A stretch of 64,000 nucleotides of DNA from Litchfieldia sinesaloumensis (GTDB lineage Bacteria > Bacillota > Bacilli > Bacillales > Bacillaceae_L). A program made the position numbers and the translations under genes. Below, piece by piece: positions 51,059 to 61,000 of the stretch. The stretch spans positions 2,153,805 to 2,217,804 of the forward strand of contig NZ_LT732529.1 in the NCBI RefSeq assembly GCF_900156865.1. The letters run 5' to 3'. The notes under the pieces are model-generated. The model made no database searches and was not told the DNA's origin. It worked only from the letters and a program-made list of their open reading frames with translations. Positions within the stretch are counted from its first letter, which is position 1. Every line of letters begins with the position of its first letter.

Positions 51059-51220
51059 GCAAGCTACTCCCCCTAACCTATTAGAAAGTTCAAAAGGATA
51101 GTGAAAAAGGATGTATGGAGTTCGATGCAAAGTACTGGAGTGTATCAACAGGACACTCCAGCACCTAGTATTTTATGCATCGACATGGACCATCCATCCA
51201 CCATTTGAACAACTTAGGTT

Positions 51221-52507
51221 TTATTCTATAAATTCAAATTCATATTCGAGTAATTTAACGATATCCCCGTGTTTTGCACCTTTTTCACGAAGTGCGTCGT
51301 CTATTCCCATGCCTCTTAACTGTCGCGCAAACCGTTTTACAGACTCGTCCCTTGAAAAATCAGTCATTTTAAATAACTTTTCAATTCGTTCTCCAGTAAT
51401 GACAAATGATCCGTCACTTTCTCGTGTAATAACAAAATCAACCTCTTCTTTTTCATGGCGATACATTACACGGTTAGTACTAGTCTCCTCCTCAACTTCA
51501 AGTGGAAACTCTGGAGTTGTTTCAAGTAGATCAGCTATTGTAAATAACAAGTCACGTAGCCCTTGTCTTGTAATTGCTGAGATTGGGAATATTTTCACAT
51601 CATCCTGGAGCTTCTCTTTAAACACCTTCAAATTCTCTTCTGCTTCAGGGATGTCCATCTTATTCGCAACAACAATCTGTGGACGTTCAGTTAGGCGAAG
51701 ATTATATTCCTTTAGTTCTTGATTAATGGTGAGATAATCCTCGTATGGATCGCGCCCCTCCATTGCCGACATATCAATTACATGAACAATAACCCTCGTT
51801 CGTTCGATATGTCTTAAAAATTGGTGTCCAAGACCAACCCCCTGATGGGCACCCTCAATTAGTCCTGGCAGATCGGCCATAACAAAACTTCTGCTATCCT
51901 CCGTCTCGACCACTCCAAGGTTTGGTACAATCGTTGTAAAATGATATTCCGCTATTTTTGGTTTTGCTGATGAAACAACAGATAACAACGTGGATTTACC
52001 TACGCTTGGAAATCCAACTAAGCCTACATCTGCTAAAACTTTAAGTTCAAGTCTTATATAGCGCTCTTGTCCTGGTTCACCATTTTCAGCAATTTCTGGT
52101 GCTGGATTAGCAGGAGTCGCAAACCGGGAGTTTCCTCTCCCACCGCGACCACCTTTAGCAATTACTGCTTTTTGGCCATGTTTAGTTAGGTCTGCAATAA
52201 CTTCACCCGTATCATCATCTGTTACGACAGTACCAGGCGGAACCTTTACAATCATCGCTTCCGCATTTTTTCCATGCTGGTTTTTAGACATTCCGTGTTC
52301 CCCACGTTTTGCTTTAAAATGACGTTGGTAACGGAAATCCATTAAGGTTCTTAGACCTTCTTCTACTTCAAAAATTACATCTGCACCTTTTCCGCCATCT
52401 CCACCAGCAGGTCCACCCATAGGAACATATTTTTCACGACGATAAGCAACCATTCCGTTACCACCGTCTCCACCTTTTACATACACTTTGACTTGATCGA
52501 CAAACAT
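51221..52507 (-). CDS. obg: Obg GTPase (CgtA/ObgE)
   Basis: A 428-residue ribosome-associated GTPase needed for 50S assembly and linked to stress and sporulation initiation. The glycine-rich Obg fold is at 1-158 ([20 protein letters not shown]). The G domain has G1 GFPSVGKST (165-173), G3 [17 protein letters not shown]4 NKMD and G5 SAIT. The OCT domain follows at about 350-428. It is 33 bases downstream of spo0B; spo0B-obg is a known operon in B. subtilis. ATG start. Confidence 0.98.
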   Translation of the reverse strand: MFVDQVKVYVKGGDGGNGMVAYRREKYVPMGGPAGGDGGKGADVIFEVEEGLRTLMDFRYQRHFKAKRGEHGMSKNQHGKNAEAMIVKVPPGTVVTDDDTGEVIADLTKHGQKAVIAKGGRGGRGNSRFATPANPAPEIAENGEPGQERYIRLELKVLADVGLVGFPSVGKSTLLSVVSSAKPKIAEYHFTTIVPNLGVVETEDSRSFVMADLPGLIEGAHQGVGLGHQFLRHIERTRVIVHVIDMSAMEGRDPYEDYLTINQELKEYNLRLTERPQIVVANKMDIPEAEENLKVFKEKLQDDVKIFPISAITRQGLRDLLFTIADLLETTPEFPLEVEEETSTNRVMYRHEKEEVDFVITRESDGSFVITGERIEKLFKMTDFSRDESVKRFARQLRGMGIDDALREKGAKHGDIVKLLEYEFEFIE

Positions 52508-52540
52508 GTTTAACCTCCGCTTATATATGCACTTATACCT

Positions 52541-53080
52541 TTATGCAATTTGTAATGTTAAGTTTATTTCTTCATTATGTACATTATACTCAATAATTTT
52601 CAGGGACTTTTCTGAACGACTCATCATTTCTAGCCAGTTCGTAACGTTTTCCCTATCATTTAGTATTCCACTAAAATCAAAAAAGAATCGAGATTCCTCT
52701 GTTGAACTCTCAATTGTAAGAGATAAATGATTTTCTCCCATTTCATTAACGGCTTCTTCAAGTAAAATAAAAAATTGTGTACACCACTCTGTTAGTTCCA
52801 AATCGTGGCTTGCTAAATTACGTATATTTCCGACCACTTCATAATCTAGTTGGTATTTGTGCGGTTCCCAATTAAACGTCATGATAAGTGCAGCAAAGGT
52901 TGGAATTTGTAAATTTGTAAGCTGAGTTTCATTTTGAGCGTCAATTACGATTTCTTCAATTATAGTCTTTACTCGTTCCATTTTATTAAGTGCGATATTT
53001 CCCTTGATTAGTTGAATTTTATTTAACCAATCATGTCGTGTATGTTTTAATACGTCTATCGTACTCCAATTTGTTTTCAT
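52541..53080 (-). CDS. spo0B: Sporulation initiation phosphotransferase Spo0B
   Basis: A 179-residue phosphorelay protein that passes phosphate from Spo0F to Spo0A. The phosphorylated His is His16 in HTRHDWLNKIQLIKGN, the histidine-kinase-like helical hairpin. The C-terminal half is the degenerate ATPase-like domain (WCTQFFILLEEAVNEMGENH). It is about a dozen residues shorter at the N-terminus than the B. subtilis protein as I recall it. ATG was chosen with AGGGGA upstream; ten more codons are open but unsupported. It precedes obg. Confidence 0.92.
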   Translation of the reverse strand: MKTNWSTIDVLKHTRHDWLNKIQLIKGNIALNKMERVKTIIEEIVIDAQNETQLTNLQIPTFAALIMTFNWEPHKYQLDYEVVGNIRNLASHDLELTEWCTQFFILLEEAVNEMGENHLSLTIESSTEESRFFFDFSGILNDRENVTNWLEMMSRSEKSLKIIEYNVHNEEINLTLQIA

Positions 53081-53224
53081 GTCATTTCCCCTAAAGAAAA
53101 ATGTTGTCATGACAACATTTTATAAATTAAGAATCTTGTCTAAAAATTATATCAAAACTTGGTAAATAACACTACTAATCTTATAACACGATTTCTTATA
53201 AACAATACTTAATATAGAGGGTGA

Positions 53225-53333
53225 AAAGGACCAAGAAGTTCAAGGCGGCGCAGCTTTGAGGACCGGAGCGTATGTATTTTATACGTGAGGACCGGAGAAG
53301 CAAGCCAACGCAGAAATTCGATGCGTCATTTTC
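53225..53333. repeat. Dispersed intergenic repeat, family C copy 1 (plus orientation)
   Basis: Blocks in order: AAGAAGTTCAAGGCGGCG, GAGGACCGGAGCGTA, TACGTGAGGACCGGA, GCAAGCCAACGCAGAAATTC. The centre CGTATG...CATACG-like arms form a dyad. A copy in the opposite orientation lies at 54395-54515. It fills the gap between rpmA and spo0B together with the rpmA terminator. Confidence 0.75.
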
Positions 53334-53342
53334 ACCCTCAAA

Positions 53343-53376
53343 AAATAAAACTCTAACCGCATGGTTAGAGTTTTAT
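53343..53376 (-). terminator. Terminator of the rplU-prp-rpmA operon
   Basis: On the minus strand AAAACTCTAACC-ATGC-GGTTAGAGTTTT followed by ATTTTTTG, three bases after the rpmA stop codon. Confidence 0.9.
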
Positions 53377-53379
53377 CGT

Positions 53380-53673
<294 letters not shown>

Positions 53674-53701
53674 TTACTACACCCCCTATATTAAGAATGT
53701 T

Positions 53702-54028
53702 TTATGATTGAATTTTCATATATTGTCCATAATCAAGTTCAATCGTTTGTAAGGATACAAGCATTCCCTCTAAAAGAAGCTGTACCTTTTCCTCATTTGT
53801 TTCATCCTCGAGATGAGGAATCTGACAGCGGAGGAATCCATTTTTTTCTTGTTCCAATATCGGCTCCACTTTACATAAAGCATATATGGAATTAATGGTA
53901 CCAAAAGCAACCGCTGAGGCACCTGCACAAACGATATCCTTACCAGGAATATCATATTCGGCATGTCCACTCATAGTGAATGAATCAATTCTACCCGAAC
54001 TATTACGATTAATAGTTACTTTTATCAT
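53702..54028 (-). CDS. prp: Ribosomal-processing cysteine protease Prp (YsxB)
   Basis: A 108-residue cysteine protease that cleaves the N-terminal extension of L27. The catalytic dyad is His22 (SGHAEYD) and Cys34 (DIVCAGASA), at the same positions as in Staphylococcus aureus Prp. It lies between the L21 and L27 genes, the conserved order in Firmicutes, and is translated from the same mRNA. ATG start. Confidence 0.95.
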   Translation of the reverse strand: MIKVTINRNSSGRIDSFTMSGHAEYDIPGKDIVCAGASAVAFGTINSIYALCKVEPILEQEKNGFLRCQIPHLEDETNEEKVQLLLEGMLVSLQTIELDYGQYMKIQS

Positions 54029-54039
54029 GATAGAAGGCC

Positions 54040-54348
54040 TTATGCGTTGATTTTTTCGATTGTAACTTTAGTATAAGGTTGACGATGACCTTGCTTTTTA
54101 CGGTAGTTCTTTTTAGCCTTGTATTTGAAAACAGTGATCTTCTTAGCGCGACCTTGTTTTTCAACTTTAGCTGTAACAGTTGCACCATCAACAGTTGGGC
54201 TACCAACTTTAACGTTGTCGCCACCTACGAATAAAACTTTGTCAAAAGTAACTGTTCCACCTTGTTCTACGTCAAGCTTTTCAACATAGATTTCTTGGCC
54301 TTCTTGAACTTTGATTTGCTTACCGCCAGTTTCAATAATTGCGTACAT
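54040..54348 (-). CDS. rplU: 50S ribosomal protein L21
   Basis: A 102-residue ribosomal protein: [39 protein letters not shown], and the C-terminal motif [17 protein letters not shown] are complete. AGGAGG precedes the ATG. It is first in rplU-prp-rpmA. A long leader of about 240 bases with a sigma-A promoter at its start precedes it. Confidence 0.98.
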   Translation of the reverse strand: MYAIIETGGKQIKVQEGQEIYVEKLDVEQGGTVTFDKVLFVGGDNVKVGSPTVDGATVTAKVEKQGRAKKITVFKYKAKKNYRKKQGHRQPYTKVTIEKINA

Positions 54349-54592
54349 ATTTGCACCTCCTAATAGTTTGGACTAAGACTCGCCACTACACAGGCGCTCC
54401 GGCAAATGATAAGCTGCGAACTTCTGCGTTGGCTTGCCAGTCCGTTCCTCACGTAGTTTAACTACGCTCCGGTACTCCTGACTTCGCCGCCTTGAATTTC
54501 TTGCTTCTAATTTGCCTCCGGTTTTCAAAAAACCATGGAAACTTAAGTACCTGGAATGAGCGGTTGTAGCAGTGGGTGCTACAAACAATAAC
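54349..54592 (-). promoter_or_regulatory. rplU leader (L21 leader-like) with inserted repeat
   Basis: A transcribed, non-coding leader from the promoter at 54599 to the rplU ribosome site. Near the 5' end GTAGCA-CCCAC-TGCTAC (54556-54572) forms a hairpin; CCAGGTACTTAAGTTTCCAT follows, which I recall from Bacillus L21 leader RNAs. The leader ends GGCGAGTCTTAGTCCAAACT before AGGAGG. Between these ends lies a family C repeat. The short reading frames across this stretch have no ribosome sites. Confidence 0.65.
54395..54515. repeat. Dispersed intergenic repeat, family C copy 2 (minus orientation), in the rplU leader
   Basis: Read on the minus strand: AAGAAATTCAAGGCGGCG, GAGTACCGGAGCGTA, TACGTGAGGAACGGA, GCAAGCCAACGCAGAAGTTC, in the order of the copy at 53225. 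GTAGTT-AAACTAC is a small dyad in its centre. It forms an inverted pair with that copy around prp and the two ribosomal protein genes. Confidence 0.75.
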
Positions 54593-54598
54593 ATGAAA

Positions 54599-54627
54599 AT
54601 ATTATCACAAAGACTAGACAGAGTCAA
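54599..54627 (-). promoter_or_regulatory. Sigma-A promoter of rplU-prp-rpmA
   Basis: On the minus strand TTGACT (54622-54627) and TAATAT (54599-54604) are separated by 17 bases, at the start of the long rplU leader and just inside the rng 3' end region. Confidence 0.7.
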
Positions 54628-54648
54628 TATAAATTCAAAGCTTAACAT

Positions 54649-56118
54649 TTAGATACGATTTTTAAGTCTATCTTTGATTTCATCATTACTTCCCATGTGT
54701 CTAATCGTATACTCAGGACTGGATGATGCTTTTACTGTTAAATAAATTCGAAATAATAATACTTCTTCTAATCTTTTTTTATGCTCTTGATAATCACCTT
54801 GAAAAACATTGATGACTTCTTCAGTAGCTTCAATCCATACAGCTTCGTAGTCCATACCTTGTTGTTCCCATAATTCACGTTCAAGCTTAAATGCCACCGT
54901 TTCTGCTGAATCGATTCGACCTGTTCCTTCACAGGTAGGGCAGTTCGTTTGTAGAATGGTCCCAATATCTTGTGTTGTCATTTTACGAGTGAGCTCTAAA
55001 ATGCCAAGTGAAGTAAAACCATGAACAGTCACCCGATTCCGGTCTTTCATCGCTACTGTACGTAGGGCTTGGATTACTTTCTGGCGCTCTTCATTTTGCT
55101 TCATATCGATAAAATCAATCAAGACAATTCCACTAATATTACGTAGCATTAACTGATGCGCAATTTCCTTCGCGGCGGCTATATTGGTTTTAAACACTGT
55201 ATCTCTTAAATTCTCTTTCCCCTTGAACTTACCAGTATTCACATCGATGATTGTTAAAGCTTCCGTCTGCTCAATTAATAAGTATGCCCCGTTATCTAAC
55301 CAGACAACATGCTTTAATGCTTTTTCAATTTCCCGCTCAATGCCATAATAGGAAAATATATTTTCTTTACCTCGATAATGGGAGACTTTTTCTTCACCTA
55401 GTTGTTCCTTGATTTGTCGGAATTCACTACTATCATCAATTATTATTTCTTTGATATCTTCAAGTCTGTGTTCAAGTAAAATTTTATCAACAAGTTTATT
55501 GGCATCAAACAAAAGACTCGGAGGCTTAAGTGATTTTTGATTTTCCACTATCGCAGTGTAGCGTCCTCTTTGAAAATCAAGTTCCTTTAGAATGAGTGAT
55601 TCATCTTGATTCTCACAAGCAGTCCTGATTATGAGACCTTCTGAATTTCGTAGTTGTGTTTGACCAAAATTTCGCCATTTAGTCCTCTCTTCCTCCTCCT
55701 TCATTTTCCGTGAAACAGCTACATAATTTCCAAACGGCAAATAGACAAGGGAAGAACTAGGAAACTCAATGAGTCCAGTTAGTTTAGGGCCTTTCCGCTC
55801 AGTACCCTCCTTTATAACCTGAACAATGATTTCCTCACCTTGTCTAACAAAATGGGAGATATTCTTTTCTTTTTCACTTTGGGATGCAAGTTGATAGGTT
55901 GCGAGCTGTTCACGCCCAATATAGCCATTTTTACCTAATCCTATATCAACAAAAGCTGCCTGCATCCCGGGCAGAACATCAATCACACGTCCCTTATAAA
56001 GATTGCCAACAATTTCTTTATGCTTTGGTTGTTGAATACTCAACTCCATAACTTTATTTTCCATGACCACAGCCACACGTTTTTCACTCGTCTTTGCATT
56101 AATAATAATTGTCTTCAA
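54649..56118 (-). CDS. rng: Ribonuclease G/E family endoribonuclease Rng
   Basis: A 489-residue RNase of the E/G family. An S1 domain lies near the N-terminus (LYKGRVIDVLPGMQAAFVDI). The catalytic DNase I-like region has LTIIDVNTGKFKG and VLIDFIDMKQ, which hold the two metal-binding Asp residues. The zinc-link motif is NCPTCEGTGR near residue 400. TTG was chosen: GAGG lies 9 bases upstream and the protein then starts KTIIINAKTSEKRVAV as in relatives. B. subtilis lacks this gene as I recall, while many other Bacillaceae have it between spoIVFB and rplU. Confidence 0.93.
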   Translation of the reverse strand: MKTIIINAKTSEKRVAVVMENKVMELSIQQPKHKEIVGNLYKGRVIDVLPGMQAAFVDIGLGKNGYIGREQLATYQLASQSEKEKNISHFVRQGEEIIVQVIKEGTERKGPKLTGLIEFPSSSLVYLPFGNYVAVSRKMKEEEERTKWRNFGQTQLRNSEGLIIRTACENQDESLILKELDFQRGRYTAIVENQKSLKPPSLLFDANKLVDKILLEHRLEDIKEIIIDDSSEFRQIKEQLGEEKVSHYRGKENIFSYYGIEREIEKALKHVVWLDNGAYLLIEQTEALTIIDVNTGKFKGKENLRDTVFKTNIAAAKEIAHQLMLRNISGIVLIDFIDMKQNEERQKVIQALRTVAMKDRNRVTVHGFTSLGILELTRKMTTQDIGTILQTNCPTCEGTGRIDSAETVAFKLERELWEQQGMDYEAVWIEATEEVINVFQGDYQEHKKRLEEVLLFRIYLTVKASSSPEYTIRHMGSNDEIKDRLKNRI

Positions 56119-56178
56119 ACTTGTTATCCTCGCTTTGCCGTTACATTTCTCCTTATAAATGTACCTCAAGATGCAACG

Positions 56179-57045
56179 TCAATACAAGTAGAGCAGTTCA
56201 CCAACAGGCTGAGTGATTTTTTTATCATTAAAATAAGCGTGTAACAATTCATTTTCATCTAATGGTCGTTGATTTTCCCCATCCTTCCTAACGACAATAG
56301 GATGTTTACATCCTCGTTGAAACATAGAGAGGACCGAATACACCATTTCGGTTTCATCCACAATCAAGGGCTTCAATTTTGTAAAGGTATCTTGTTTCCC
56401 GTAATAACGTTCTAGTAAAAACCTCATAAATACATAATGACGCTTTCTCCATTCCATAATAATCGAGAAGAAAAGGAAGAATAAAATGACCCAAAGATTT
56501 AGATTAGTAGGATTGTAAAACAGCATCCCAATCAATATTAGCCCCGCTACCAAGGATGATACAACAAGCATTCTTTTATGCGCTTCAAAAAAAGAATGCT
56601 TATATGAAAAAAGGAGGTAAATGAGTTTTCCGCCATCTAGCGGCCAAATCGGAAGAAGGTTAAAGAAAAAAATAACCACATTGTGATATAAAAATAGATC
56701 GAATGTTTTTTCATCGATGACGGAACCAACGAATAAAAAATACGCAACTGCTACCATCCAAATATGCTGCATAGGACCTGCCAGAATAACAAGAAGTTCT
56801 TCTTTTAGGGGACGATTCCCGTGTTCATCCATCTCCGCTACACCACCAAACGGTAGAAGTTGGATTTTCTTTATTCTCCATGAAAAAAAATGGGCACATG
56901 CAGCGTGTCCCATTTCATGGACCAATATGATGAGAAATAACATCAAAAGTTCCCTAAAGTGTGCAGTTATAACTGCTATTCCGACAATAAGCCAGAGTAA
57001 CGGGTGTATTTCGATTTTTCTGAGGAGTTTTACATAGTTATTCAA
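56179..57045 (-). CDS. spoIVFB: Intramembrane metalloprotease SpoIVFB
   Basis: A 288-residue M50 (site-2 protease) enzyme that cleaves pro-sigma-K in the outer forespore membrane. The zinc site is H43-E44-M-G-H47 (VHEMGHAACAH) with Asp137 in LLPIWPLDGGKL, the same numbers as in B. subtilis. Six hydrophobic segments are visible. A C-terminal CBS-like domain (about 210-288) contains MVYSVLSMFQRGCKHPIVV. The start overlaps the spoIVFA end by 8 bases, so the inhibitor and protease are made together. Confidence 0.96.
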   Translation of the reverse strand: MNNYVKLLRKIEIHPLLWLIVGIAVITAHFRELLMLFLIILVHEMGHAACAHFFSWRIKKIQLLPFGGVAEMDEHGNRPLKEELLVILAGPMQHIWMVAVAYFLFVGSVIDEKTFDLFLYHNVVIFFFNLLPIWPLDGGKLIYLLFSYKHSFFEAHKRMLVVSSLVAGLILIGMLFYNPTNLNLWVILFFLFFSIIMEWRKRHYVFMRFLLERYYGKQDTFTKLKPLIVDETEMVYSVLSMFQRGCKHPIVVRKDGENQRPLDENELLHAYFNDKKITQPVGELLYLY

Positions 57046-57823
57046 ATTTTATCACCTGTATTGGATCGATAAATGTTTCACCTTGCTTTATAGCAAAATA
57101 ATACGTACCTTTGTTCTCTCCCTCCGGTTCTTGAACCTTCCCTACCTCTTGTCCTGTTTCTACATAATCATAAAGTTTTACATCGACAGTTCCTAAATTT
57201 CCATACCATGTTTCAGAACCATCACTATGTCGAATCACAACCGTTTTCCCTAGTTCACCCTTAACTGAAACTTCTTTCACATATCCAGCGTTCATTGCTT
57301 CGACTACTTTACTATCTGTTTCAACAATTATTCCTTGACCATTTGCTTCAAAGGTCTCAGTCACTTTCCCAGCTGCAGGAATGGCATACTTTCCTGGTGT
57401 TTGGACACTCTCACTCTCTTTATTTTGCTTCATAGGAATTAATGCAAGCGGACTGCCAAAAGTATCCTGATACCATTCTGTTACGACAGCAAATTGGAAC
57501 TCTTTCTCCATGGTACTGGATACAAATTGCCGGACGTTGTCAAATGTGGGAGATGCACTTTTGAATACAATTCCTACGGATAATACGAGAATGGCAGAGA
57601 GTAATATTTTAAAAAGAAACACTTCTTTACGAAATAGAGGATGCCCCCCATCACCACCCGAACCACCACTCTCAAAAGATGCGGTGTACGTACTCCCTCC
57701 AAATCTGTCCTCATCGCTCACTAAATAGGGAGGAGTATTCTTTTTTAGATTAGCAGGGCCAGAGTATTTCGCCCGCTTTCTCTTCGCAATTCTCCTTCTA
57801 ATTTCATTCGCTCGATTACTCAT
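57038..57823 (-). CDS. spoIVFA: Sporulation protein SpoIVFA, M23-like
   Basis: A 261-residue protein that anchors and inhibits SpoIVFB until SpoIVB cleaves it. A basic cytoplasmic N-terminus (MSNRANEIRRRIAKRKRAKY) and one membrane segment at about 72-88 (FKILLSAILVLSVGIVF) precede a forespore-outer-membrane-space part. It ends with a degenerate M23/LytM-like domain (GQGIIVETD, VVIRHSDGSETWYGNL). The metal ligands of active M23 enzymes are not evident. ATG start. A candidate sigma-E promoter precedes it. Confidence 0.94.
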   Translation of the reverse strand: MSNRANEIRRRIAKRKRAKYSGPANLKKNTPPYLVSDEDRFGGSTYTASFESGGSGGDGGHPLFRKEVFLFKILLSAILVLSVGIVFKSASPTFDNVRQFVSSTMEKEFQFAVVTEWYQDTFGSPLALIPMKQNKESESVQTPGKYAIPAAGKVTETFEANGQGIIVETDSKVVEAMNAGYVKEVSVKGELGKTVVIRHSDGSETWYGNLGTVDVKLYDYVETGQEVGKVQEPEGENKGTYYFAIKQGETFIDPIQVIKFE

Positions 57824-57859
57824 CTTTACACATCATCCCTTGTCCATATTATTTGTACA

Positions 57860-57888
57860 AGTTTATGACCGGAAGACATCAGTTATGA
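57860..57888 (-). promoter_or_regulatory. Candidate sigma-E promoter of spoIVFAB
   Basis: On the minus strand TCATAAC (57882-57888), 14 bases, CATAAACT (57860-57867). The -10 matches CATACAHT at seven of eight positions; the -35 matches KMATATT at five of seven. spoIVF is sigma-E-dependent in B. subtilis. Confidence 0.5.
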
Positions 57889-57985
57889 CAATAAAGAAAC
57901 TCTAGTAATCAATTGATTTAGAATCTATCACTTGTAAAACTAAAAAAGACACTCTTCTAGAAAAGTGACTTTAGATAAGAGGCTA

Positions 57986-58024
57986 ATAGAAAAAGGAGGA
58001 TGGGATTTCCCCATCCTCCTTTCC
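57986..58024 (-). terminator. Terminator after the S8 protease gene
   Basis: AAAGGAGGATGGG and CCCATCCTCCTTT form a 13-bp stem around a short loop, with a T-run on the minus strand after the stop codon. Confidence 0.9.
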
Positions 58025-58033
58025 TACTAAAGA

Positions 58034-61000
58034 CTATTCATTTTTTCCTGGCTTGTTTGGTTTACCAGGCTTTTCGGGTTTACCTGGTTTTTCTGGTTTG
58101 CCCGGTTTTTCGGGTTTACCTGGCTTTCCTTTGCCAGGGTTACCGTCATCTTCTTGTACGTTGATGATTAATTTACCAGTTGCAATTTGTCTTGCTTCGT
58201 TACCAAACTCATCTCTTACGATTACCTCAATTTCAGCACCATCAGCAATTACGCTAGAAACGGCTGTCCAGTATCCTTCATAGACACCAGGTGAGACTTC
58301 ACGCATTGGAAGTTCCGTAACATTGCTAAGTTCTTTTGTATTTGTCAACGGCATACGAATTGCAAAGGTAGCGTCTAATCCCGGTTCACTTGTGAAATCA
58401 ATCTTCACACTTTCACCCGACTGTAGACGTACATCCTCAGTTGGATTTAGATCAGAAATCGTCAAATCACCAAATTTCACGACTACGGTCACTTGATTAT
58501 TCGACACATTCCCTGCTTTATCCGTTGCAACAACTTCAATTTTGTTTTCGCCATTATCTAGGAGAATACGCTTAGTAAAGTTACCATCTGTTACAGATGC
58601 ATTCTCACCATTTACTGTGACAGTATCAATATTTTCATCTTGTACTGTACCCGTTACAGTAATCGCTTCTTTATTTGTCTTTAATCCATCTTCTGGACTC
58701 GTAATCAAAAGTTCTGGAGCTGTTTGGTCAAGTGTAACAACAACAGCTTCTGATTCGTCCGTAATACCCGTTTCTGTTGATGCCTTAGCCGTTAATGAAT
58801 TTTCACCAGCTTGTAATTCAACATCCACAGAATACGTACCTTCGGCAGTAGTATCAGTTGTTGCTACTTCTTCACCATTATTAAATACGTGTACAGTTGT
58901 TGTTGGAGCAGCTTTTCCTTCAACTGTAACAGTTGATTCATTTGTAAATGATCCTGTAGCAGGCGAAGTAATTGTAGGTGCCGTTACTTCATAATTAACT
59001 GTCGCACGAATCATATAGTTCCCTTCCGCTTCCGGTGCTAATGACCATGCGCCACCGACATATTGCCAGCTACGCCCTGTATATTCACCGTCTTCGTCAG
59101 TTCCAAGTCCTGGAGCATTTGGATTCGCATCTGCTTGAATATATACCATATAGAAATCACCATCTACAATGATACCTTCATTAGCAAGGTCAACATTCGT
59201 CCATTCCCCAGTTCGAAGAGCTGTTGCATCAATTGGTCCAGCGAGCTTTTTACCTGGAGCACCATCTGTTCCAGTAGCGTCCCATACTTCAACCTTGAAA
59301 TTAGTTCCTCCTGGAGTTGGCCATGTTGTATCCCAGAAACGGAACAAACCACCTGTTACAAGTGCTGTATCTTGCCCCTCGGATAGTGACATTTTCACTG
59401 CCCAGCCGTTTCCAGCATCATAGAATGCACGAGCATTTTCAGCAGTACCGTCATCATAACTAATTTCACCAGGGAATCCAATGAATGGTCTTAGTTCAAT
59501 ATTTTGTTCAACGTCTCCATCAAGCACAATTTCAAATGATTCACTATAATAAGAAGGTGCCATTACACGAACCGTATAAGTACCTTCATAAGCAGTAAGT
59601 GAATAGTGACCATTTTCATCTGTTTCAACTGGAGTTACATTTGCATCTTCTACAAGTAATAATGTTGCACCTGCTACTGGATCACCTGTTGCTGCATTCG
59701 TAATCGTACCAGAAACAGTTCCTTGTGCTTTTTCTTCTAGTACAAAGTTTGCTACGGCTTCACCATCTGCCTCAACCGTTACTGTTTGTTGAGCAGAATT
59801 GTATCCATAGCTTTCTGCAACAATGGTAAAGTCTCCAGTTCCGTGAATTAATTCATATGCCCCAGTTGCTGGGTCAGTTGTCACAGATCTACCTGATTCA
59901 ACTACACTGATCTTAGCTTGTAATGGTAATGCCTGCGGACTAGTCTCATCAACATCGACTTCCTTCATGTCCGTGTGAGAACCCTCTGGCTTAATTTTTG
60001 CAGCGTCCACCTTTTCTCCGTCTTTCAAAGCAACTGAACCATCAGCTTTAGTCGGCATGACTCCTAATTGTGCTTTATTTCCAACCGATTGGGACTCATT
60101 AGAAAGACGTACATCGTCAATGTACCAACCATCTCGAACAACACTTCCATCAGTTGTTACATTAAAGCCAATATAGATTCTTTGACCTGCATACTCGGAT
60201 AAATCAACTTCTGCTGGTTGCCAGCCGGAAGTCACATCTGTGATCCGAAGTAGTTGGGTCCAGTTTTCCATATCTGTTGATACAAAAACATGACCGTAAT
60301 CCCAGTTACGTTCAAGGTTATACCAGTTCATATATTGCAGGTATGCTGGATCATCAGCAGGTAAATCAATAGGAGGCATGACAAGCGTCATATTAGCACT
60401 ACTATTGTAGGTTCCCGCTAGATTAGTAGCATATACTTTTTCTCCTGAAGCAGCCCCATTCGGCCCACTTGTAGGAGCACCCCATTGCCAACTGTCTCCT
60501 GCACCATATGAGAACCATCCTACAGGATTTGATTCAAAGTCTTGGGAGTAACCAACAGAAATTCCTGGCTGTACCGAAACTTCATACGTGTCTGTTGTTA
60601 CATCATTTTGACCAAAGTCAACAACTTGCCAACGATAAGTTACAGATGGAACTGCGATATCCTCACCTGGAATAACCGCCTCAAACGTACCCTCGTTGTA
60701 AGTACCTGATGTTTGAGTAGCTGTTACATTTACCCATTCACCAGCTTGATTTTGATATTGGAGTACTACTGATGTAACACTTACATTGTCTTGAACAGAA
60801 ATGGAAACCGGTAAATCCATCCCTGCGTATGTTTCAGAAGGTGCTGTATGCTCAAACGTTGGAGCTTCTTCGTCGGTACCGTCTTTTGCAACCTGACCTT
60901 TTATTTTCCCAAGTCCTGAAGCAACAGATGATACAGCAAGATATGCATTAACTAATCCATGCCCATAACCAAAGTTAGGTGATTCTGGGAATGTACCGTC

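Noticed and set aside
51111-51722. A 203-codon plus-strand frame over the 3' half of obg
   Set aside because: Opposite strand of a highly conserved GTPase; Ser-rich composition typical of antisense frames and no ribosome site.
54373-54648. A 91-codon minus-strand frame between rplU and rng
   Set aside because: It overlays the rplU promoter, leader hairpin and family C repeat, has no ribosome site, and its sequence is explained by those elements.
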